Shown one piece after another: positions 7,295 to 16,480 of a stretch of DNA of 64,000 nucleotides; positions within the stretch are counted from its first letter, which is position 1, and each line of letters starts with the position of its first letter. The stretch lies in the NCBI GenBank assembly GCA_031987605.1, contig DALZZF010000002.1, forward strand, positions 62,001-126,000. The letters are read 5' to 3'. The notes under the pieces are model-generated. The model was not told the DNA's origin. It was given only the letters and a program-made list of their open reading frames with translations, and did no database searches. Position numbers and translations under genes: made by a program. This stretch comes from JAFAGO01 sp031987605. Its GTDB lineage: Bacteria > Bacteroidota > Bacteroidia > Flavobacteriales > Weeksellaceae.

Positions 7295-8485
7295 TTAGAA
7301 AATAAGCAGATTGATGTCGTGGTAAGTAAGATCGAAACGGTCGCAAACCAGTTTTTTGGTGTGCCGCCCTTTGTACATATAGAGCGAATCTTTCACTTCG
7401 TTTTTCTTTAAAATCATGTTTTCAAATCCGCCTTCTTCATCATATCCTAAAATATAACTAAGGAAAAAATTGGAAATTGCTTTGGTTGTGGTGCGCGGCA
7501 TTTTGGAGGTGAGATTGGGCAAACCACAATGAATAACCCCGTGTTTTACAATATACGGGTCTTCCATATTGGTGAGTTCCGATGTTTCCACGGCTTTTCC
7601 GTTGTCGATGGTAATGTCGATAATAACGCTGCCTTTTTTCATTTTCACGACCATTTCTTCGGTGACGATTGGTGCCATGTTTAGCCTTGGAAGTGCAGCA
7701 ATAACTACATCGGCACGGCGCAAACTTTTTGTAAGTTCTTTCGGATCGATAATAGAAGTCGGAACCCGGCTGTCCACCAAAGTATGCAAACGGCGAAGTT
7801 TTGAAAGCGAATTATCGAAGACTTTCACACTTGCGCCCAAACCAATGGCTGCTTTTGTGGCAAATTCACCCACGATTCCTGCACCGATTATCACCACTTC
7901 TGTTGGGCGAACACCGGTAATTCCGCCCAGCATTAATCCGTTGGAAAGGGCGAGAAGTTCGGAGGCATACAGAATGGAAATGGTTCCGGCAATTTCGCCA
8001 ATCAGGCGTACCAAAGCGAGTTGTTTGTATTCATCAACAACAAATTCAAAAGCAATGGCATTTACTTTTTTTGATGCCAGTTTCAGGAAATATTCTTTAT
8101 CGCGAAGGTTAATTTGAAGTGCGGAAACCAAGTATGTGCAAGGTCTTAAAAAATCAATTTCCTCTTCGGTTGGCGGATTGATTTTCAGAACAAGATCCTG
8201 CCCAAATGCTTCTGCCGGAGACTGTACAATAGTCGCTCCCGCTTCGGAATACTGCATATCCGTAAAAAATGAGCCTTCACCTGCGCCGGATTCTACAAAA
8301 ATTTCGTGGCCGTGGGCAGTAAGTACTTGTACAGCATCCGGAGTGATGCAGGTTCTGCGCTCCGTAAGGCAGGTTTCTTTCGGGACTCCGATGGTAAAAC
8401 TTTTCCCTTTTTTTACAACTTCGAGTTTTTCTTCCTTGGGCATCAGTTCGGCCTCGGAGAAAGGAGTAAAGATATGGCTGCTCAT
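7295..8485 (-). CDS. ald: Alanine dehydrogenase
   Basis: The 396-aa cytosolic enzyme interconverts L-alanine with pyruvate and ammonia using NAD. The N-terminal catalytic domain carries IGVPKETCLTERRTCITPDAV, including the substrate-binding Arg/Lys pattern, near residues 33-53. The Rossmann domain has VVIIGAGIVGEFA near residue 196. Near residue 320 the C-terminal part reads HGVIHCGLPNLTSKMPRTTTKAISN, the site of the family's conserved late segment. It has its own perfect promoter overlapping the end of tsaE. Transhydrogenase alpha subunits are related, but no beta-subunit gene is present. Confidence 0.88.
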   Translation of the reverse strand: MSSHIFTPFSEAELMPKEEKLEVVKKGKSFTIGVPKETCLTERRTCITPDAVQVLTAHGHEIFVESGAGEGSFFTDMQYSEAGATIVQSPAEAFGQDLVLKINPPTEEEIDFLRPCTYLVSALQINLRDKEYFLKLASKKVNAIAFEFVVDEYKQLALVRLIGEIAGTISILYASELLALSNGLMLGGITGVRPTEVVIIGAGIVGEFATKAAIGLGASVKVFDNSLSKLRRLHTLVDSRVPTSIIDPKELTKSLRRADVVIAALPRLNMAPIVTEEMVVKMKKGSVIIDITIDNGKAVETSELTNMEDPYIVKHGVIHCGLPNLTSKMPRTTTKAISNFFLSYILGYDEEGGFENMILKKNEVKDSLYMYKGRHTKKLVCDRFDLTYHDINLLIF

Positions 8486-8517
8486 ACTTCGGTGAGAATT
8501 TAAAAATCAATGGACTG

Positions 8518-8550
8518 CAAAGATACGCAATCGCAAGGAATGATGAACAA
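8518..8550 (-). promoter_or_regulatory. Promoter of ald
   Basis: On the minus strand, TATCTTTG (8518-8525) is a perfect Bacteroidota -7 element. A TTG lies 22 nt upstream at 8548-8550, within the allowed spacing. The promoter ends two bases before the tsaE stop codon. Confidence 0.65.
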
Positions 8551-8551
8551 T

Positions 8552-8956
8552 TTACCGAAAACTGACTTTGCGGATATTTCCATCGTTTTCGATGCTGATT
8601 TCATGATACTCATCTTCGAGTTCATCCTGAAAAATTTCCGGCCATTCAATAATGCAGAAACGCGACTGATCCAGATATTCATCAATACCAATATCATACA
8701 CTTCGTCGATATTTTTTAAACGGTACAAATCGAAATGGAAAATTTTTCCTTCGGGAGAATGATATTCGTTTACAATGGAATAGGTGGGCGAAGTCACTTC
8801 ATCTTCACTTTCGAATTTTTTCAGAAGAAACTGGGTAAATGTAGTTTTTCCCGCGCCCAGATTTCCTTTCAGCAAAAGGATTTTATGTTTGAGTTGAGGA
8901 AAGATTTCATCTGCAATTTGCTGCCATTCCTGAATACTGCTTATTTGTTTTTCCAT
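8552..8956 (-). CDS. tsaE: tRNA threonylcarbamoyladenosine biosynthesis ATPase TsaE
   Basis: TsaE is the P-loop ATPase of the TsaB-TsaD-TsaE complex that makes t6A37 in ANN-decoding tRNAs. The 134-aa protein has the Walker A motif GNLGAGKTTF near residue 32, the TSPTYSIVNEY switch segment, HFDLYRL (Walker B region) and the C-terminal FCIIEWPE strand, matching family length (about 135-155 aa). I use the start MEKQISS at 8956 because a perfect -7 element (TACTTTTG, 8974-8981) places transcription initiation near 8968, downstream of the longer ATG at 8974. Confidence 0.92.
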   Translation of the reverse strand: MEKQISSIQEWQQIADEIFPQLKHKILLLKGNLGAGKTTFTQFLLKKFESEDEVTSPTYSIVNEYHSPEGKIFHFDLYRLKNIDEVYDIGIDEYLDQSRFCIIEWPEIFQDELEDEYHEISIENDGNIRKVSFR

Positions 8957-9027
8957 TGTAAAATCTGATGGCACAAAAGTAAAAATTCATAGATGAATAA
9001 AAAAATCCGGAAACTGATTTTCCGGGT

Positions 9028-9561
9028 TTACTCTTTAATTTTCGATTTGAATTTTTTGTGATAGGTATCCCATTCATTGCGGGATTTTATTTTTTTGTAT
9101 TCATTATTGGCAATAAGACTGAGATAGGGTTCAATTTCTTTTGCGCTCAGCAGTCCGTTCAAAATGGTAATGGGATTGGTGTTTTCATCTAAAAATACAA
9201 TGCTTGGTATTGCCGATACGTTCATATATTTGGTGAATTCGTGCATTGTATTTCTATTTTTTCCGGAAATAAATCCCGGATTTGAGAACTTTTTCCCGAA
9301 GAGAGAAAAGGTTTCATCTCCTTCCGCATTGAACTTTACGGCATAATAGTTATTGTTCAACTGTTCTGCAATGATTTCGTGACTATACGTATGCTTATCC
9401 ATTATTTTGCAGGGTTCACACCAATCCGCATAAAAATCAATCAGGATTTTCTTCGGATTTTTCTTTTGCGCTTCAAGAGCCTGAGAAAGACTCATCCACT
9501 TTACCTGTGCCTGAAAAGAAACCATCAACAACCCAAAAAACACGATTAAGATTTTTTTCAT
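9028..9561 (-). CDS. Thioredoxin-family periplasmic protein
   Basis: The 177-aa protein has a signal peptide (MKKILIVFFGLLMVSFQAQ) and a thioredoxin fold with the redox motif WCEPCK near residue 47 and a cis-proline segment SAIPSIVFLD near residue 115. It probably reduces or isomerises disulfides, or supports cytochrome or outer-membrane protein maturation in the periplasm; the partner is unknown. The frame is open to 9684, but only the ATG at 9561 gives a proper signal peptide. Confidence 0.85.
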   Translation of the reverse strand: MKKILIVFFGLLMVSFQAQVKWMSLSQALEAQKKNPKKILIDFYADWCEPCKIMDKHTYSHEIIAEQLNNNYYAVKFNAEGDETFSLFGKKFSNPGFISGKNRNTMHEFTKYMNVSAIPSIVFLDENTNPITILNGLLSAKEIEPYLSLIANNEYKKIKSRNEWDTYHKKFKSKIKE

Positions 9562-9703
9562 ATTCTTACGATTTATGCAGTGAGAAACCTTTTCTGCCTT
9601 CCACATCTGAAAATTCAAAGGAAAAGATACAACAAAAACGGCAACGGCGAAAGAAATCAAAATCAGTACCACAAAAGATGGCAAAACCGTAAATTCTGTT
9701 TTT

Positions 9704-11347
9704 TTATGAACGGGCGGCGTTTTTTTCTCTCGGACGAATGATTAAACGATCGTAAATGGTTAATGTAATCACCGAAAAAATCCCGATTCCGAACACAACA
9801 TACCAGATCTTGTTCGGCTGATAAGTGTTCCATAAATAATCGACCAGTTCCCAATGTGACATGCCTAATTTTTGTTCTGCCAAAGTATAATATTCGTTTT
9901 TGGAAAATGGCAAATGTACCTGAGAAACGTCGCTTCCGATTTTTGCAGCATATTCTCTGAAAGCATTTCCGACAGGTTCCCAATTGGTGATTTCTTTTTT
10001 CAAACCAAATTGGTTTTCAAACTGCGAAATCGGCATATTAAGTGCTTTGGAACCTTGCTCGATAAATTGTTCTCTGGAAACTACTTCCGGCATGGCAATA
10101 TTTTTGGCAGCCATATCTTTTTGTAAAAGCGACAATTTATCGGACCACGCCTGATATAAATCTCCGGCAATAAATCCGGTAAAGAAATTTCCTGCCGCTA
10201 CCGGCAAAAAGTACGTTCCCTGATATAATCCTTCTTTTCCTTTGGGTGTAATGAGTGCGATAAATGAAGAAACGGTGGGGCTGGACATCATTTCACCGAT
10301 GGCAAAAATAATGGTTCCGAGAATGGTAAACCAAACATTATCGGTATAAAACGTTAAACCAACACCGATGGATGCCACGATTGCACCACGAATTACCGCG
10401 TTGATATGGCGCATTTTGGTTACGAAATACGAAATGAAAATCTGCAGAAAAATAATCATCAGTGCGTCAAGATTTGAGAACCATTCCGGTTTGATCTGTC
10501 CGTCCAGAGAAAGGGCTTTTCCGACAACGGGGATATTTTCATTCAGCCAATTGCTGATGGAGCTGGAATCTACCCAGTCTTCAATAAAGTTTGGTAAGGT
10601 GTAAAATAACTGGTTGAACATCGTCCAGAAGCAAATCATTAACAATAACAGAATGCTGAGACGAACGTCTTTCAACGCTTCAAAAATTCCTTTTAAAGAA
10701 TCACCGATGGCTTTTACAATGGAATCTTGTGGTTTTTCAACTTTTGGTTCTTTATAGAATAACAGTACGATAATGAGGTTGATGGCAATTACAACGGCTG
10801 CCTGAATGAAGATGATTTTCCAACCGAATTCATTTCTCAAAACGGAAGAAGTGGCAGGTCCTATAAATCCTCCGATATTAACCATCATATAGAAAATTCC
10901 GAATCCCAGAGTTCCTGTGGTTTCATCGGTGTTTCTTGCGACAATTGCCGAAGCTACAGGTTTGAAAAACGCAGCACCCAATGCCACCAGCAAAAACGCC
11001 ATATACATGCTCCAATAGGTGTTTACTTCACCCATGAGATAATATCCGGCAATCATTACGATATATGCTAAAACCAATGAAATTTTATATCCTATTCGGT
11101 CGGCAATTACGCCGAAAAATACCGGAAGCAAATACAGAATTGCAGTTACATTTCCCATGATGCTTCCTTTCTGAATATGGTTGAATCCAAGTGCGCCATC
11201 ATCGGTTGAGCCAACAAGATACAACCCGAATAAGGTGAAAATTCCATACCATGCCCAACGTTCAAAAAGTTCCATGGTGCTGGCAATCCAGAAGTTTTTG
11301 TTCATGGATTTAATAGTTTCTAAGAAGGATTTTTTGTTTTCTGCCAT
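9704..11347 (-). CDS. POT-family MFS transporter with a soluble insertion
   Basis: This 547-aa inner-membrane protein has the MFS outline and aligns with the three adjacent POT proteins (EKGSIMGNVTAILYLLPVFFGVIADRIG; FFKPVASAIV). The family signature ExxERFxYY is degenerate here (ELFERWAWYG), so substrate and proton coupling may differ from its neighbours. An unusual polar stretch of roughly 110 residues (about 395-505, including MPEVVSREQFIEQGSKALNM) precedes the last transmembrane helix. It is 7 bp downstream of the next transporter, implying one transcript. Confidence 0.8.
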   Translation of the reverse strand: MAENKKSFLETIKSMNKNFWIASTMELFERWAWYGIFTLFGLYLVGSTDDGALGFNHIQKGSIMGNVTAILYLLPVFFGVIADRIGYKISLVLAYIVMIAGYYLMGEVNTYWSMYMAFLLVALGAAFFKPVASAIVARNTDETTGTLGFGIFYMMVNIGGFIGPATSSVLRNEFGWKIIFIQAAVVIAINLIIVLLFYKEPKVEKPQDSIVKAIGDSLKGIFEALKDVRLSILLLLMICFWTMFNQLFYTLPNFIEDWVDSSSISNWLNENIPVVGKALSLDGQIKPEWFSNLDALMIIFLQIFISYFVTKMRHINAVIRGAIVASIGVGLTFYTDNVWFTILGTIIFAIGEMMSSPTVSSFIALITPKGKEGLYQGTYFLPVAAGNFFTGFIAGDLYQAWSDKLSLLQKDMAAKNIAMPEVVSREQFIEQGSKALNMPISQFENQFGLKKEITNWEPVGNAFREYAAKIGSDVSQVHLPFSKNEYYTLAEQKLGMSHWELVDYLWNTYQPNKIWYVVFGIGIFSVITLTIYDRLIIRPREKNAARS

Positions 11348-11354
11348 GATGTTT

Positions 11355-12872
11355 TTATTTTACTTCCTGCATTAATTTTTTCACGATTGGAGAAATGGCA
11401 ATCAGTACGACTCCTGCAATTAATGCATATACGCCAAGCATTTTATATCCTTCGGTATATGCGAGAAGGGTTTGTGTCGGGGTTGCATTTTCATCAGCTT
11501 CTGCAAGTCCGGCGCCGATTAATCCGGCAACATACTGTCCGTAAGCGGATGCCAGAAACCACATTCCCATCATAATTCCCTGAAGTTTTGCAGGTGAAAG
11601 TTTCGTCATAATCGAAAGTCCAATTGGAGAAAGACAAAGTTCCCCGAATGTAATAACCAAAAGCGCGATGGAAAAGATATTTAAAGAAGTAATTCCGTTG
11701 GCTCCAGCAAAAAATTTTGTTGCAAACAATACATAGTAACCGAGACCGAGAAAAATGAAGCCTAAACCAAATTTAATAATCGTATTCGGTTCAATTTTTC
11801 TTTTGCCCAGCCATAGCCAAAGTAATCCAAGAAGTGGCGCCAGTGCAATGATAAAAAACGCACCTGCCGAATTGTTCACCCCATTTGGATCGGCTTTAAA
11901 GAAAAGTAGCTGATCGTTAAGATTTTTTGCAGCGAAGATGCTTAATGATCCGCCGCTCTGCTCATAAATTCCCCAAAATAAAATGGAGAACAGGATGAAA
12001 ACCAGTGCAGCAATCAGTTTTTTACGTTCAGCAGAGGTTACTTTACTCATTTCATAGAACAGATAAATCAGCGTTAGAGGTCCGATTGTATACATAAAAT
12101 AATCAGTATACTGTGTTTTGGAAACCATAATCTGAATAATCGGAATCAATAATAAAGTTCCGGCATATACGGCATATTCTACCCATTTCGGAAGTGCTTT
12201 TGCTTTTACAATTGCTTCCGGATGTCCCGGGTGAAGTCCGATTGGTCCTAATCTTCTTTTTGTGAAATGGAAATTGATTAAACTGATAATCATTCCCACA
12301 GCTGCAAGTCCGAACGCGACATTCCAGCGGTGAGCTTCATCAATTACAGAAGAAAACATATATCCTTTTCCAATGGCCACACAAATATATCCGCCGAGGA
12401 AAGCTCCTAAATTAATTCCGGCATAAAAAAGTGAGAAACCGGCATCTGTCCTGTGATCGCCATCTTTATACAATTCGCCTACCATTGTGGAAATATTCGG
12501 TTTGAAAAATCCGGTTCCGATAATGATGAATGACAACCCTAAAAAGAAATAAACATGAGGATCGATTGCAAGCAAGGTACTTCCTACGATCATCAGCAAT
12601 CCGCCCCAGAAAAGTGATTTGCGAAATCCTAAGATTTTATCTGCAAAAAGTCCGCCTACAAAAGTAAAAGCGTATACAAAAGCCTGTGTTGCGCCGTACT
12701 GTAAATTGGCTTCTTTTTCGGCAAAATTCAATTGGTGAATCATAAAAAATACCAGCATTCCGCGCATTCCGTAGAAACAGAAACGCTCCCACATTTCGGA
12801 AAAGAAAAGGCTCCAGATTTGTCGGGGATATTTTCCTTTAAAATTCTGGATTTCGGCTAAAGTTTGGCTCAT
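11355..12872 (-). CDS. POT-family proton-coupled oligopeptide transporter
   Basis: The 505-aa inner-membrane symporter for di/tripeptides carries the POT signature EMWERFCFYGMRGML near residue 26, the GGLFADKILGFRKS loop and the FFKPNISTMVGELY motif near residue 120. Multiple hydrophobic segments fit the 12-14 helices of the family. It follows a terminator at 12901-12929 and leads into the divergent paralogue downstream. Confidence 0.88.
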   Translation of the reverse strand: MSQTLAEIQNFKGKYPRQIWSLFFSEMWERFCFYGMRGMLVFFMIHQLNFAEKEANLQYGATQAFVYAFTFVGGLFADKILGFRKSLFWGGLLMIVGSTLLAIDPHVYFFLGLSFIIIGTGFFKPNISTMVGELYKDGDHRTDAGFSLFYAGINLGAFLGGYICVAIGKGYMFSSVIDEAHRWNVAFGLAAVGMIISLINFHFTKRRLGPIGLHPGHPEAIVKAKALPKWVEYAVYAGTLLLIPIIQIMVSKTQYTDYFMYTIGPLTLIYLFYEMSKVTSAERKKLIAALVFILFSILFWGIYEQSGGSLSIFAAKNLNDQLLFFKADPNGVNNSAGAFFIIALAPLLGLLWLWLGKRKIEPNTIIKFGLGFIFLGLGYYVLFATKFFAGANGITSLNIFSIALLVITFGELCLSPIGLSIMTKLSPAKLQGIMMGMWFLASAYGQYVAGLIGAGLAEADENATPTQTLLAYTEGYKMLGVYALIAGVVLIAISPIVKKLMQEVK

Positions 12873-12900
12873 AACAAATATTTTGAAAGGGCGAATTTAT

Positions 12901-12929
12901 AAAAAAACCTCCGATTAAATCAGAGGTTT
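12901..12929 (-). terminator. Terminator between POT transporters two and three
   Basis: Arms AACCTCTGATT and AATCGGAGGTT pair across a short loop and run into seven T on the minus strand. It ends transcription of the gene at 12952-14463. Confidence 0.75.
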
Positions 12930-12951
12930 GGTTGTTTATTTGAGTTGGCGC

Positions 12952-14463
12952 TTATTTTATTCCGTGCATTTTCTTTTCCAGCCAACGGCTCATTACAAAA
13001 AGAATTATGGCTGCAACACCGCACATGATTACAAATACGATAAAGAAATCAAAAAGATTTGTGATTTGAAAACCAAGAATTTGTGTGGTTTTTGCAGGTG
13101 CTCCACTTTCACCACCACCGGGAATGAGAGCGGATAATGTTCCTGCAAATTTATTTGCTGCAGCATTCGCCAAAAACCATGTTCCCATCAATAAAGATGA
13201 AAAGCGTACCGGTGAAAGTTTTGAAACCATTGACAATCCGATTGGCGAAAGGCAAAGTTCCCCCATTGTATGAATTACATATAAACCGATGAGCCAGAAC
13301 ATGGAAACCTTGTCCATCATTCCAAGTCCGTAAACGGCATAAGCAATCACAGCATAACCGAAGGAAATCAATGCAAGTCCGAGTGCCATTTTTTTAGGAG
13401 AAGAAGGTTCTTTTCCTCTGTTACCAAGTCTCAGCCAAATGGAAGAAAACAGTGGGGCAAGCAGTAAAATTGCAAACGCATTCACGGATTGAAAATAACT
13501 TGCTGGCATTTCCCACCCGAAAATATGACGATCCGTTTGTCGGTCTGCAAAAATAGTAAGTGATGCTCCAGCCTGTTCAAATGCTCCCCAAAAGAAAATT
13601 ACAAAAAATGCAAGGATGAAGATTACTACAATTCTGTCTCTTTCGTCTTTGGTAAGGCTTTTATCGGTTAACACAATAAGCGGCATTAAAATCATAGCCC
13701 CATAAATTAAATAACCAATCACATCCAGATTACTGTTGAACATTGTTTTGAAATTCATCAGGAAGAAAATGAGTGCGATGGATCCTAAAACCATTCCGTA
13801 TTGTGCAATTCCGAATTTTGCAGTTGGCATTCCGATTGGTTTGTGTTCCGCATCTACGAGAACTTTATTTTTCTGAAGGATAAAAGTGGCTAAACCAATT
13901 AGCATTCCGATTCCGGCTGCCAGAAAACCCCATTTAAAATCTACTTTTTCAGCAAGTGTTCCGCAGATTAATGGCGACATAAATGCTCCCAAATTAATTC
14001 CCATATAGAAAATGGTGAAGGCAGAATCTACTCTTCGGTCACCCTGAGGATAAAGTTGCCCTACCATTGTGGAAATATTCGGTTTGAAAAATCCGTTTCC
14101 GATAATCAGCATTGTAAGTCCCATCCACATAAGTGTAATTGCGCTTGCTCCGGTTGTTGAGGCACTGAAAAACAGAATAAACTGTCCGATTGCCATTAGG
14201 ATTCCTCCGATTTCAATACTTCTTCTGTTTCCCAAAAATCGGTCGGCAAGGTAACCACCAAGAAGTGGCGTGAGGTAAACCAAACCGGTGTAACTTCCGT
14301 AAATTTCGGATGCTTCCGCATCACCCATTAACAGCATTTTTGTCATGTATAAAACAAAAATTGCTCTCATTCCGTAGTAGGAAAACCGTTCCCACATTTC
14401 GGTCATAAAGAGCAAGTATAATCCTTTAGGATGTCCTTTTGTCGGTTGTTGTACTGTATCCAT
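12952..14463 (-). CDS. POT-family proton-coupled oligopeptide transporter
   Basis: The 503-aa transporter carries EMWERFSYYGMRAI (exact ExxERFxYY), GGYLADRFLGNRRS and FFKPNISTMVGQLYPQGDRR. Late motifs TMGELCLSPIGLSMVSKL match the family. I start at 14463 (MDTVQQPTKGHPKG) because homology with the paralogue at 14599-16254 begins at KGHPKGL. It has terminators on both sides and so is probably monocistronic. Confidence 0.88.
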   Translation of the reverse strand: MDTVQQPTKGHPKGLYLLFMTEMWERFSYYGMRAIFVLYMTKMLLMGDAEASEIYGSYTGLVYLTPLLGGYLADRFLGNRRSIEIGGILMAIGQFILFFSASTTGASAITLMWMGLTMLIIGNGFFKPNISTMVGQLYPQGDRRVDSAFTIFYMGINLGAFMSPLICGTLAEKVDFKWGFLAAGIGMLIGLATFILQKNKVLVDAEHKPIGMPTAKFGIAQYGMVLGSIALIFFLMNFKTMFNSNLDVIGYLIYGAMILMPLIVLTDKSLTKDERDRIVVIFILAFFVIFFWGAFEQAGASLTIFADRQTDRHIFGWEMPASYFQSVNAFAILLLAPLFSSIWLRLGNRGKEPSSPKKMALGLALISFGYAVIAYAVYGLGMMDKVSMFWLIGLYVIHTMGELCLSPIGLSMVSKLSPVRFSSLLMGTWFLANAAANKFAGTLSALIPGGGESGAPAKTTQILGFQITNLFDFFIVFVIMCGVAAIILFVMSRWLEKKMHGIK

Positions 14464-14548
14464 ATAGTTTTTGTTTGTTAAATTTTTGTTAAGACTCACA
14501 AATATAGCTTATTTTGAGATTTATGCAAGCTTTTGTAGGGTTTGAAAT

Positions 14549-14579
14549 GAAAAAACTGCCGAAAGCACGGCAGTTTTAA
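14549..14579 (-). terminator. Terminator of the fourth POT transporter
   Basis: An 8-bp stem, AACTGCCG with CGGCAGTT, is bounded by A-runs and T-runs, so it can terminate the minus-strand transporter gene just upstream. Confidence 0.8.
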
Positions 14580-14598
14580 AAGTTTCAGAAAAAAGATT

Positions 14599-16254
14599 TT
14601 AATGTCCCTGTTCGTGCATAATTCTGTTCAGGCGTTTCAGCATAAGCAGACCAAGGAGTGTTGCAAAAATCAGAAGGGCAAAATTCACGTAAAAATAATT
14701 TTCTTTGTTTTCGTAATCGTACCAAGTGCTCGCCAGAATTCCGGATAATTTATTCCCTACGGAATTCGCAAGGAAAAATCCGCCCATCATTAAAGCCGTA
14801 ATTCTGGCAGGAGAAATTTTAGAAACAAACGAAAGTCCCATCGGCGAAAGACAGAGCTCACCAATTGTTACCACACCATAACCTGCAATCAACCACCAAG
14901 GCGAAACTTTTATGGCTCCGTTGCTTCCGGCCTGAACTGCAAATACCATCACCAAACAGGAGAGTGCTGAAATAAAAAGCCCGATGACAATTTTTGTTGG
15001 CGTTAACGGTTCTTTTCCACGTTTTCGCAAAAATGCCCAGATTCCTACAATTACCGGCGTTAAAACAATCACCCAAAACGGATTCACAGATTGGAAAAGT
15101 TCGGTATTATAGAGATATACTTTTTTATCGGGGCTGGATTCCAGTTTTGCTTTTTCAGGCTCTGAAATATTTCTAAAGTAGATGTCTTTTCCTTCCGTTT
15201 TCAGGGTTTTTCCATCTTCTCCTTTTTGGGAGCGGAATTGGTCATCATATATCGGAACTTCTTGGTTTGTATACGACTTGTCTTCAACGAGATAAAGTGC
15301 CGCCAAAGGTTTTTCCACACTTGCCGGAACTCCGCGGTCGGTATAATAATTTGCCCAGCGCGTTAAAGCTGTTCCGTTTTGTTTGAAAACTGCCCAGAAA
15401 AACATACTGATTAAGAAAATAGAAAGCAGTGCACCAATGGCCGGTTTTTCTCTTTCATTGGCTTTAAAATAAAGGGAAACATAAAAGTAAATCACCGGAA
15501 TACAGGCGAAAATAAACGCATCGGTAGAGTCGCTTCCGAAAATATTTTCCGGAATAAACCATCCAATTACCCCGGCAATAATAGCTGGAACAAAAACTTT
15601 GAGTAAAATTTCGGAAAGTTTGGTATCGCCTTCTTCTTTAGGTTTCATTTTTGCGGCGTGGAGATAATGTTTTCTTCCTATGGTGAAAATGACCAAACCA
15701 AGTAGCATTCCAACTCCGGCGGTAATAAATGCTTCGCCCCAACCGAATTTGTTCCGCATAAATGCAGCAATAATATTGCAGATAAATGCCCCAATATTAA
15801 TGCCCATATAGAAAATATTGTAACCGGAATCTTTGTTGGCTTTATAAGGTTCTTCAGCATACAAATTTCCTAAAAGGGTAGAAATGGTGGGTTTAAAAAA
15901 TCCATTTCCGATAATGATTAATGCAAGTGATGTGTAAAATAAAGGCAGTTCTTTAAATAATCCCAAACCAATATATCCGGCAGCCATCAGAATTCCGCCC
16001 AGATAAATGGATTTCACATATCCCAAAACACGATCCGCCAGAAATCCACCAAGAAAAGGAGTTAAATACGTTAAAGCAATATAAGTTCCGAAAATATCAT
16101 CCGCAGATTTGTCCGGAATTCCGAGTCCGCCATGCGCACTTTGTGGTTCGATAAGGTAGAGTACAAAAATTCCAAGAATAAGATAATAGCCAAACCGCTC
16201 CCACATTTCGGTAAAAAAGAGGTAGGGCAAACCTTTAGGATGTTTACTTTTCAT
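14599..16254 (-). CDS. POT-family proton-coupled oligopeptide transporter, long form
   Basis: The 551-aa transporter starts at MKSKHPKGLPYLFFTEMWERFGYY (exact ExxERFxYY) and shares GGFLADRVLGYVKS and FFKPTISTLLGNLYAEEPYKANKDSGYN with its neighbours. An extra-membrane loop of about 75 residues (YYTDRGVPASVEKP to ELFQSVNPFW) separates two late helices and explains its greater length. The frame continues to 16320, but that extension has no family resemblance. Fourth member of a tandem transporter array. Confidence 0.87.
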   Translation of the reverse strand: MKSKHPKGLPYLFFTEMWERFGYYLILGIFVLYLIEPQSAHGGLGIPDKSADDIFGTYIALTYLTPFLGGFLADRVLGYVKSIYLGGILMAAGYIGLGLFKELPLFYTSLALIIIGNGFFKPTISTLLGNLYAEEPYKANKDSGYNIFYMGINIGAFICNIIAAFMRNKFGWGEAFITAGVGMLLGLVIFTIGRKHYLHAAKMKPKEEGDTKLSEILLKVFVPAIIAGVIGWFIPENIFGSDSTDAFIFACIPVIYFYVSLYFKANEREKPAIGALLSIFLISMFFWAVFKQNGTALTRWANYYTDRGVPASVEKPLAALYLVEDKSYTNQEVPIYDDQFRSQKGEDGKTLKTEGKDIYFRNISEPEKAKLESSPDKKVYLYNTELFQSVNPFWVIVLTPVIVGIWAFLRKRGKEPLTPTKIVIGLFISALSCLVMVFAVQAGSNGAIKVSPWWLIAGYGVVTIGELCLSPMGLSFVSKISPARITALMMGGFFLANSVGNKLSGILASTWYDYENKENYFYVNFALLIFATLLGLLMLKRLNRIMHEQGH

Positions 16255-16412
16255 AGTTTTATAATTTTCGAATCTCCCAAAAATAGGATTTTTATGTGAA
16301 TAAATCTCCGAAAGAAACAATGAATTATGATAGGAATGTTTTCAACAAAAAATCTTGTATGTATAATAGATATTGAGTTTGTATCAAGGAATACTCAAAA
16401 ATTCAAACTTCT

Positions 16413-16480
16413 CAAACAATCAAACAATCAAACAATCAAACAATCAAACCTTCAAATCCCCAAATCCCCAAATCCCAAAT
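16413..16480. repeat. Intergenic octamer microsatellite (two tracts)
   Basis: Four-plus copies of CAATCAAA are followed by about three copies of CAAATCCC with a partial end. It lies just inside the gap after the permease gene stop (16481) and is not coding. Such period-8 tracts change copy number by slippage. Confidence 0.8.

Noticed and set aside
9562..9684. Upstream extension of the thioredoxin gene
   Set aside because: The frame is open, but the ATG at 9561 begins a canonical signal peptide; the extension adds an implausible second hydrophobic segment.
16255..16320. Upstream extension of the fourth POT transporter
   Set aside because: The extension has no similarity to the paralogues, all of which begin with HPKGL near residue 4-12.
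16413..16480. CRISPR-like repeats
   Set aside because: Units are 8 bp, directly adjacent, without spacers, and no cas genes are near.
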